A DNA stretch of 64,000 nucleotides, taken from Planctomycetota bacterium. Its GTDB lineage: Bacteria; Planctomycetota; UBA1135; GCA-002686595. A model generated the notes under the pieces. That model did not search any database and was not told where the DNA came from. It was given only the letters and a program-made list of their open reading frames with translations. Position numbers and translations under genes: made by a program. Numbering within the stretch: the first letter of the stretch is position 1; each line of letters opens with the position of its first letter. The DNA is taken from positions 806,001 to 870,000 of the forward strand of contig JADJNY010000015.1 in the NCBI GenBank assembly GCA_016714045.1. The letters run 5' to 3'. Of this stretch, positions 1 to 6,444 are shown in pieces.

Positions 1-146
1 TCCGGTACGTCGAGAACCTCTCGTACGAGGAGATTGCCGACGCGCTCCAAATCTCCATCGGGACCGTCAAGTCCCGTCTCTCGCGCGCGCATGAAGCGCT
101 GGATCGCGAGCTGACTCCCGTCCTCGACAAGTACTATCTCAGCTGA
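1..146 (+). CDS. ECF-type RNA polymerase sigma factor, C-terminal end (partial)
   Basis: Only the last 47 codons are present, reading from base 3. They encode a sigma-70 region 4 helix-turn-helix: YEEIADALQIS, then GTVKSRLSRAHEAL, which is the -35 recognition helix signature of ECF factors. The stop at 144-146 is 10 bp before the anti-sigma gene, so the two are probably co-transcribed. The following anti-sigma and RseB-like genes suggest an envelope-stress (RpoE-like) circuit; that part is inference. The 5' part lies outside the window. Confidence 0.9.
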   Translation, partial: RYVENLSYEEIADALQISIGTVKSRLSRAHEALDRELTPVLDKYYLS

Positions 147-156
147 CGTCCCCGCC

Positions 157-870
157 ATGTCCCCCGACTGCCGCGAGATCCGCCTCCGTTGGCTCGAACA
201 CGCCGCTCCCGCGGCGGCGTTCGACGACGACGTGTCCGGCCATCTCGTGGCGTGTGCGGAGTGCTCGGCCTTCGTGCGGCGAGGCCTGCAGCTCCAGCGC
301 GCGTTCGAAGGTCTGGAGCGGCTGCCCGTGCCGGAGGAGCTCCCGGGCCGCGTCGTCGCCGCCTGTCACGCGGGTTATCTGCAGGATCGCGCGACCGCAT
401 GGCTCCACACGATGGGGCGCGTCGAACCGCCGCGCGAACTCGATCAGAAAGTGCTCGGCCTGCCGCCCGGCCTGCGAGCCCCGCAAGTCCTCGAACGCCT
501 GGTCGACGAGGAGCTCCGCGAGCCCTCGAAAGCGCTCGCTCGGCGATTCGCGGGACGGCTCGAACGCCTCGAAGCGCCGGCGGAGCTCGACGCTCGTGTC
601 GTGGCCGAACTCGCGCGCTCGCGTCCCGAACTCGCGCCCGACGCGAAGGAGCGTGGCCAAGCCCTGAAGTGGGCGGTGGCGAGCTTCCTCGTGATCGTCT
701 CCCTGGCGATCGGTGTCTGGTACGGCGCGAGCGATGCGCAGGCCGCACCCTCGATCGCGTTCCGCATCGAGCGCGTCCAGGACGCCAGTGAGCTCGATGG
801 GATGGCGCGCGCCCTCGCGGGCGGTCTGACGGGTGGGTGGAGCGAGGTCCGGTGGGAGGAGCCGCGGTGA
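157..870 (+). CDS. Anti-sigma factor with zinc-finger (ZAS/HC2) domain, membrane anchored
   Basis: A 237-residue protein. The N-terminus has an anti-sigma zinc motif (C5, H29-x3-C33-x2-C36). One transmembrane helix lies near residues 170-188 (WAVASFLVIVSLAIGVWYG), leaving about 50 residues on the far side of the membrane. It should hold the sigma factor encoded just upstream and release it on an envelope signal, as members of this family do. The middle third is Arg/Glu/Leu-rich and probably helical. Its stop codon overlaps the next start by 4 bp (GTGA), so translation is likely coupled. Confidence 0.85.
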   Translation: MSPDCREIRLRWLEHAAPAAAFDDDVSGHLVACAECSAFVRRGLQLQRAFEGLERLPVPEELPGRVVAACHAGYLQDRATAWLHTMGRVEPPRELDQKVLGLPPGLRAPQVLERLVDEELREPSKALARRFAGRLERLEAPAELDARVVAELARSRPELAPDAKERGQALKWAVASFLVIVSLAIGVWYGASDAQAAPSIAFRIERVQDASELDGMARALAGGLTGGWSEVRWEEPR

Positions 871-1883
871 AGCGCACGCTGCTCGCCTTCCTTCTCCTCG
901 CCTCGTGCGCGGTCGCCGTGAGCTGCTCCCCCGAGGGCGGCTCTTCGTCGCGCGGCCCGGCGGTCCTGTTCGCTCAGACGGCGCCTGGCATCCTGCAGAC
1001 CATGGTGTCGGCGCCGACCCAAACTCGGTTTACGGGCGAACGGCAGGTCTGGATCCGCGGCGAGTCGCGCGGCGCCGCCCAGACGCTCGCGTACTCCGAG
1101 ACGGTCTATGCCGACGGCCAGGGCGGGTTCGCGATCGAGCCCGGCGCCGTCACGCAGCCCATCCTGTCGCAGGGCCAGCGCGACCTCTTCGAGATCCTGC
1201 AGCGCGCGCGCGAGGGCTTCTTGTTCCGCTACCGCGACTTCGCGGTCCGCGACCTCGCGCTGCTCCAGCAGAACTACGTCGTGCAGGACCTCGGGACGCT
1301 CGTGACGGTCGCGGGACGCGTGTGTCAGGAACTGCGCTTCGAGCGCCGGCTGCAACCCGCCCGCGAGTACGTCGTCGCCGTGGACCGGCTGACGGGGCTC
1401 GTGCTGCGCTGGGAAGAGCGCAACGGCTCGGGGCCCGCCATCGCGCGCGTCGAGTACACGAGCTTCGACGACGCTCCGGATCTGACCGGAATCGTGATGC
1501 ACGCCGACCTCCCGTCGACGCCCCTGGACATCACGATCGACAACAAGGCCGTGCTCGGGTTCCCGCTGCGCCTTCCGGGCGTGCTCCACGGCTTCGAGCC
1601 GGTGGACGCGAACAGCATCACCTTCGACAACCGCACTTGGGCGCGTGTGCAGTATCAGGACGGCATCGAGCCGTTGCTGTACCTGTTCAGCCACCGCAAC
1701 GCCGTGCCCGGTCCGAGCGTGCTCGTGCAGCCCGATGGCCCCGAAGGCGCGCCCGTCATCCGCGTCTACACCGCAGGCGCGTGGACGATCGCGGAGTGCT
1801 CGAAGAACGGCTCGCGCTTCATCGTCGCGGGTAAGCTCGACGAAGCGCGTCTCGTCGAAACGCTGCAGTCCGCCGTCGAGTGA
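867..1883 (+). CDS. RseB/MucB-like outer-membrane lipoprotein sensor
   Basis: The GTG start at 867 overlaps the anti-sigma stop and gives a lipoprotein signal peptide (KRTLLAFLLLASCAVAVSC, lipobox Cys about residue 20). An upstream ATG at 837 would only add ten non-signal residues. The mature protein (about 320 aa) begins with a region resembling the RseB N-terminal lipid-binding fold (FTGERQVWIRG, then VYADGQGGFAIEPG) and ends in a smaller alpha/beta domain. Family knowledge: RseB shields the anti-sigma factor from proteolysis. The sigma / anti-sigma / RseB-like order supports this role. Similarity was judged by eye, so the family call is moderate. Confidence 0.65.
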   Translation: MKRTLLAFLLLASCAVAVSCSPEGGSSSRGPAVLFAQTAPGILQTMVSAPTQTRFTGERQVWIRGESRGAAQTLAYSETVYADGQGGFAIEPGAVTQPILSQGQRDLFEILQRAREGFLFRYRDFAVRDLALLQQNYVVQDLGTLVTVAGRVCQELRFERRLQPAREYVVAVDRLTGLVLRWEERNGSGPAIARVEYTSFDDAPDLTGIVMHADLPSTPLDITIDNKAVLGFPLRLPGVLHGFEPVDANSITFDNRTWARVQYQDGIEPLLYLFSHRNAVPGPSVLVQPDGPEGAPVIRVYTAGAWTIAECSKNGSRFIVAGKLDEARLVETLQSAVE

Positions 1884-2209
1884 CGGTGATCGCCGAGGCG
1901 TGTTCGCGAGCAGGCGAGCTCGCCGCAGCGCGTAGCGTCGCGAGATTGCAGTCCACCTCCGCGTGAGGTGATCACGCCGACGCCGTGCCAGGCGACCCAG
2001 TGTCCGAGGGAGGGCGATCGGAGAGCGTGTCGGCCTCCGAGCGGAAAGAAGTTCAGGGAGGAACCCGTTCGTCCGGCCATCCCTTCTAGCTTTCGGGGAG
2101 AGCGCGGTCGAGAGGCCTCGCGAGCCCAGCTTTGTCCGTCCGCTCGTGCGGGCTCGGGGTAGTCTCAGTTGTTGAGCCCGCCGGGAGCGGCCGACGCCAA
2201 AACACCACA
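1884..2209. other. Intergenic stretch with no recognised gene
   Basis: A 326-bp gap between the RseB-like gene and the next small gene. Short open frames exist on both strands, but none has a start/RBS combination or composition that supports coding. No strong hairpin was seen. Confidence 0.5.
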
Positions 2210-2683
2210 ATGAGCAGCCAGAATCCGCAAGAAGAGCCGTTCTCCGAAGCCAACCTCGAGTCGCCCGAGTACCGCGAACGGCTGATGCGCAAGCTGAATT
2301 GCCTCATCGCCGTGCTCGAGGTCGCCACCGCCAAGGTGAAGAAGAGCTTGGACGGCCCGGCCGCGGACGTGGAGCGCCTCGCGCGCATCCGCACGAACCT
2401 CCAGAGCACGCTCGAGGTCTGCCTGCGTGCGCGCGCCGCGCTCGAACGTCGTGAGGCGCTGCCGCGCGACCTCCCCGAGAACCTGACGCGCGTGATGAAC
2501 GACATCCCGAAGGCCGCTCCGACGAGCGCCTCGGCTGGCAACCCGAAGAACCTCCCGCGCGGCGCGCGCATCGAGCTGCGCTCGCAGGAAGAACGGCGCA
2601 AGTTCCAGCGCATGGGCTCGATCGACCGCCGCACAATCGCCCTCGTCGACTTCGAAGATCTGGCTCGCCGCCTCCAGGTCTGA
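2210..2683 (+). CDS. Hypothetical small helical protein
   Basis: 157 aa, starting MSSQNPQEEPFSEANLES. I chose the ATG at 2210 because the upstream extension to 2132 is low-complexity. No signal peptide or transmembrane segment. The first half is a leucine/arginine-rich helix (YRERLMRKLNCLIAVLEVA), which suggests a helical bundle; the C-terminal half is basic (RRKFQRMGSIDRRTIA). No family recognised. A perfect inverted repeat follows at 2710-2742, so it is probably a monocistronic cytoplasmic protein. Confidence 0.6.
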   Translation: MSSQNPQEEPFSEANLESPEYRERLMRKLNCLIAVLEVATAKVKKSLDGPAADVERLARIRTNLQSTLEVCLRARAALERREALPRDLPENLTRVMNDIPKAAPTSASAGNPKNLPRGARIELRSQEERRKFQRMGSIDRRTIALVDFEDLARRLQV

Positions 2684-2709
2684 GACCCGATCCCCCTCGA
2701 TCTCCCCAA

Positions 2710-2742
2710 GGACGCGCTCCGTTTCCACCACGGAGCGCGTCC
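2710..2742 (+). terminator. Perfect 13-bp hairpin after the small helical-protein gene
   Basis: Arms GGACGCGCTCCGT (2710-2722) and its exact reverse complement (2730-2742) around a 7-nt loop. It lies 27 bp downstream of the stop codon. A weak T-run (CCTTT) follows, so intrinsic termination is plausible but not certain. Confidence 0.6.
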
Positions 2743-2793
2743 GCCTTTGAGGCTCGCAACGAGTCGGCCCGGCCGCGATCTCGTGGTCGCTGA

Positions 2794-2999
2794 CCCACGG
2801 CGCGACGTTTCACCGCTGGAGTCGACGTGAGGCCGCGAAGCGCGCTCCGTCGCTGTCCGTGACCTCGCATTGCAGCGCTCGTCTCACCGGTGCGAGCGCA
2901 CGCCGCGCGCCGACTCGGGGATCTCGTCCAGCTCGCGGTCTCAGGAGCGCGCACCCACGGCGCGACGTATCACCGCTGGGTTCGACGTGAAGCCGCGAA
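2794..2999. repeat. Pair of 46-bp direct repeats, 160 bp apart
   Basis: Copies at 2794-2839 and 2954-2999 differ at only 4 of 46 positions. Both begin CCCACGGCGCGACGT and end CGTGARGCCGCGAA. They lie in the 450-bp gap between two convergent genes. No protein-coding explanation was seen. Confidence 0.75.
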
Positions 3000-3133
3000 A
3001 CGCTGCTTCTCACGGCGTGTGAGCACACTTCGATCGACGTCCGGCACCGGACCACGCACGGGCCGCGAACCGATGCGGGCTCCACGCGCGAGGTTCGTCG
3101 CAGGCTGGGGGCCGAGGTCCGCGCGCGTCGCGC

Positions 3134-4054
3134 CTACTCGAAGACGAACGTGACCTTGTGCTGCAAGGTCGAGGCGACGGGCTTGCCCGCCTCCAACGCA
3201 GGCTGGAACCGCCAGCGCTTCAGCGCCTCCAACGCGGCGCGATCGAGGCGCTTGAAGCCGCTCGAGGTGAGGAGCTCGACGGAGGTGACCTTTCCGTCCG
3301 CGCCGATGTGCAGCCGACAGAGCACCTCTCCGTGCTCGCCACGGACCTCGGACTCGCGCGGGTACGCGGGCCGCGGCGTCTCGAGCGCGACCGCAGCGCG
3401 CGTCGCCGTCGGCGCGTTCGTACTGCTCACTGTCGCGCTCACCGAACCGGTGCTGCTCGTCGAAGGCGCGGAGTCCTTGCCGGCGACCGCGCCTGCGAGC
3501 GCTCGCCCCACGCGGTTCGAGTCGCTCGGCGCGGCGGGTGCGCTGGTCGAGGACGACGACGTCGCGGACGCGAGGGTCGGCTGGGCCTCGGTTGGTGTCT
3601 GCGTCGCTCCCGCGCCCGACGCGTCCGGTTCGCGCACCACGACCTCCGGGATGGGCGTCTCGAGCACGTCGGGGGTGGGGAGCGCTTCGACCGGCGGCGG
3701 CTCGACGGTCGCGAGCACGGGCTCGGGCGGCAGCTCCTGCGCGCGCGGCTCGTCGACCGCCGGCTCGACGGGCGCGGGAGCCGGCTCCACGTCGGCGCGG
3801 GCGAGCTCGGGCGGAGCGATCGGCGCGGCGGCGACGACGGGGCCGGGAGCTTCGTCCCGTTCTCCCGTGGGCCGGACGCTCAGCCGCAGCTCGAAGACGA
3901 ACTCACGCTCAGGCTCGCGCGCCGTGCCCGACGACCAGACCGTCGTCGCGCTCCAAGCGAGCAGTCCGCCGTGCACCGCGCACGAGAGCACGCACGCGAC
4001 GGTCCAGGACCGTCGGCGCAAGGCTCGCGCGGAGGTGTGGGGAGTCGAGGTCAT
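3134..4054 (-). CDS. TonB family energy-transducing protein
   Basis: 306 aa starting MTSTPHTSARALRRRS. An N-terminal membrane anchor (about residues 18-38) is followed by a long Pro/Glu/Val-rich periplasmic spacer with many EPAP/EPPP-type runs and a Ser/Thr-rich stretch. The C-terminal TonB domain contains RPAYPRESEVRGEHGEVLC, then FKRLDRAALEALKRWRFQPA, the hallmark of TonB C-terminal domains. It would couple proton-motive force to outer-membrane transport with ExbB/ExbD, which are not in the window. The putative outer-membrane protein gene lies upstream on the same strand (about 200 bp gap). Confidence 0.88.
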   Translation of the reverse strand: MTSTPHTSARALRRRSWTVACVLSCAVHGGLLAWSATTVWSSGTAREPEREFVFELRLSVRPTGERDEAPGPVVAAAPIAPPELARADVEPAPAPVEPAVDEPRAQELPPEPVLATVEPPPVEALPTPDVLETPIPEVVVREPDASGAGATQTPTEAQPTLASATSSSSTSAPAAPSDSNRVGRALAGAVAGKDSAPSTSSTGSVSATVSSTNAPTATRAAVALETPRPAYPRESEVRGEHGEVLCRLHIGADGKVTSVELLTSSGFKRLDRAALEALKRWRFQPALEAGKPVASTLQHKVTFVFE

Positions 4055-4253
4055 CTGCGACCGAGCTTCCGTCGTCGCGACCCGGGATCGGGGCGGATCG
4101 ACGCCGAAGACGAGGAGCGTACCGCGTCGTGGACCGATGCGCCGGAAGAAGGTCGGGGGAGCGCGGAGCGGCGTGCATTCCCCGAAGCCGCCCCGCGCCC
4201 ACACCCGGTTCCGAGCCGCGAGGAGTGCCCCCCGGCACGTCTCGCTGCCAGGC

Positions 4254-5145
4254 TCAGAACTCGTACCCCACGACGACGAAACCCTGGGCGTCGGGCGAGT
4301 CCGCTCCGATGCCGACGAGGGTCGCGACGTCGATGTGCATCCGCGCGGAGGGCCGGTACTGCAGGCTCGGGCCGAGCAGGAGCTCCTCCTCGAATTCGTT
4401 GCGATCGGCGTGTGTGTTGATGAGCGCGGCCTTGAGCTCGCCTCCGAGGGAGAGATTCTGGTCCTCGAGCGTGTGGCTGAGACCGAGCGTGAGCTCGTGC
4501 GCGTTCTCGAGCGCGCCGCCCATCTCGTGCTCGAACACGAGATTCGCGCCCCAGTGCCAGCCTGGCGAAAGCTCGTCGCCGAGGAGCAGCTTGGCCTCAA
4601 TCGCGTCCGCCTCGGAGTCCTTGTTCGTGAGCTCGAGGTACAGCGTGGGGTTCCACGGGATCTCGTCCCAGTCCGCCAGCGCCCAACGCACTTCGATCTT
4701 CTGCTCGTCCACCGCCGCAGGGCCGTCGTTGCCTTCCTGGTTGCGGACGAGATAGAGGTCGAGCTGGAAGCGACCGGGCAGGCCGAACTCGATCTCGTAC
4801 TGGTTCTGGATCTGCGCGGGCCCGTGGCGCGGCAGCGTCGGACGGAGCCACCACTCGACCCCGACGTGGCCCGGCGGCTGCACGTAGACGCGCGTCGTCG
4901 GGAAGCGGCGGAACTTGGTCCACTCGGGTTGCCGGTAGGGGCCGACCAGGTCCTCTTCGCGGTACTCCGAAACCGGGATGCGCTCGCCCGTGACGACGGT
5001 GGACGACAGGTCTTGCGTCGGAGCGGGAGCGTGCTGCTTCTCGGCGGGGTTGACGATCTGCGGCGCTCGCGGTGCTCGCGACGAGCTGGGCACAGGCGAG
5101 GGCGGAGGCGCCGATGGTGTACGAGCGGAGAGGGGAAGGCGGCAT
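4254..5145 (-). CDS. Outer-membrane beta-barrel-like protein, apparent frameshift after the signal peptide
   Basis: The main frame (4254 to about 5050) encodes alternating amphipathic strands such as YEIEFGLPGRFQLDLYLV and ENAHELTLGLSHTLEDQN. It ends in an aromatic residue (GFVVVGYEF), as barrel proteins do. Read back in the same frame it has no export signal. In the neighbouring frame, an ATG at 5145 opens MPPSPLRSYTIGASALACAQ, a good Sec signal peptide. Removing one base from the GGGG run at 5046-5049 joins the two frames. Either an assembly error or a real mutation. A TonB-type gene follows, suggesting an envelope transport unit. No closer family assigned. Confidence 0.6.
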
Positions 5146-5733
5146 GGTTCCTCGATGGGTGTGGGGGCGGACGCAGGCGCTGGCCGCATCGAGGACGGGT
5201 GCCGCGCGGTGGCCTGCATGAGGAGAAGCGCGTCCAGCGGGGGGATGCGCAGAGGATTCTCGCTTCGCGGAGGGAGGCGAGGGGTTCGAGGCCGCGTGGG
5301 GAGGAGCGACCGAGCTCCGTCCAGGGCTCACGAACCGGGCCGCGGGGCGTGGACTCGGTCGGGAGCGGCGCAGCCAGATGGGACGGGCACGGGGAGAGGG
5401 ACGCAATGGAGCACACGCGCGTGCTCCGCATCATGCGTCCCGCACGAGCATGGGCCGGAGCGTTGGCCGCGTGCTCGCGCAGGGTTCCATGGGCTCTCAG
5501 GGAGCGTTGGCACGGCGCGCATGCGCGCGCCGCTCGAAAGCATCCTCGAGAGTCGCGGCTCAGCGACGAGCGCGGGACCGCGACGGGAGGTGCGTGGCGC
5601 GCGAGTCGTCTCGAAGAGAGTCGCTCGGCTTCGAGGGGCTGGCGAAGGGAGGGGGTGCGTGCCGCGTGAGGGGGCAAACGGAGTCGCTCCGCGCGGAGGT
5701 GTGAGCCTCGTCGAGCCCGCGCGCGTGGCGAGG
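5146..5733. other. Intergenic region (588 bp) with one copy of a dispersed structured repeat
   Basis: No gene is supported. It contains copy 1 of a roughly 115-bp repeat (5395-5500) whose second copy is at 49831-49936; see that entry. The rest is GC-rich sequence without features that I recognise. Confidence 0.5.
5395..5500. ncRNA. Dispersed structured repeat, copy 1 (candidate structured RNA)
   Basis: Aligned to 49831-49936, both copies share a 5' block (GACGCAAyGGArCACA), a central GGGCCGGAG block and a 3' block (TTCyATGGGCTCTCAG). Between them, a long hairpin is kept although its arms differ. Here the arms read CACGAGCA...TGCTCG; in the other copy GCGCTAGC...GCTAGCGC. Paired changes that preserve a stem suggest selection on RNA or DNA structure. 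The strand is unknown. Confidence 0.45.
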
Positions 5734-6318
5734 TCAACCCATCCGGCTCGCGAGCTCGGCGAGGATCACGGACAGCCGCCAGCGCACGGTCGACTCGGGG
5801 ATCGAGAGCTGCGTCGCGATCTCGCGCGTCGGCATGTCGAAGACCTTGCGCATCGCGAGGATCTGCCGGTCGTCCTCGCTCAACGTGTCGAACGCGGCGC
5901 GGAGGCGGTCGAGCTCGTCGCTGCGCTCGGCGTGCGCGCTCGGCGAGCGCGACGGACGGCTGCCGCCGGGTTGCGGCAGATCCCACAAGCCATCCGACAG
6001 CAGCGCCTCGCGCTCGGGGCTGCGCCGCAGCGCTTGGTGGTGGCGGTTCTTGCTGATGATCTTGTGCGTCGCGACGGTGTAGAGGTAGCGACGAAACGCG
6101 GCCTCGCCCGAGTACCGCACGGTCGCGCGTTGCTCGTAGAGCTCGCGCACCGTCGACTGCACGACGTCGTCGATCGACTCGCGCGCTCGCACGAGCGGTC
6201 CGGCGCGCAAGCGGACGTAATACCGCAGCACGTCCAGGTGCCGTTCGACGAGCTCGTCGAGCTCCGCTCGAGTGAGCGTGCGTTCGTCGGGGTCCTGAGC
6301 GTCGGATTCGGGCGGCAC
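5734..6318 (-). CDS. ECF sigma factor (planctomycete-type, kinase-linked)
   Basis: 194 aa. A GTG start at 6318 is used because no ATG precedes the sigma-70 region 2 (LVERHLDVLRYYVRLRA, then ESIDDVVQSTVRELYEQ). Region 4 lies at the C-terminus (MRKVFDMPTREIATQLSIPE, then STVRWRLSVILAELA). A charged linker of about 30 residues separates the regions. It is divergent from the Ser/Thr kinase gene with 126 bp between starts, the arrangement typical of sigma factors that act with a cognate kinase in Planctomycetota. No anti-sigma gene is adjacent. Regulation through the kinase is inference. Confidence 0.85.
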   Translation of the reverse strand: MPPESDAQDPDERTLTRAELDELVERHLDVLRYYVRLRAGPLVRARESIDDVVQSTVRELYEQRATVRYSGEAAFRRYLYTVATHKIISKNRHHQALRRSPEREALLSDGLWDLPQPGGSRPSRSPSAHAERSDELDRLRAAFDTLSEDDRQILAMRKVFDMPTREIATQLSIPESTVRWRLSVILAELASRMG

Positions 6319-6444
6319 GAGGGAGCGTCACGGTGGGCGCTCGAGCGATTGCACACCGCCTCGGCGGGTCCGGCAAGCCCGGAGCACGCACGGCGTCCTG
6401 CGCGAACGCGCAGCGCGTGCGCGTCGACTAGACTGTCGGTCCCG

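Noticed and set aside
3134..6391. One 1085-codon minus-strand frame covering the TonB-type gene and everything up to the sigma factor
   Set aside because: Only the last 306 codons make a sensible protein (TonB); the rest is out-of-phase shadow of the barrel and sigma genes.
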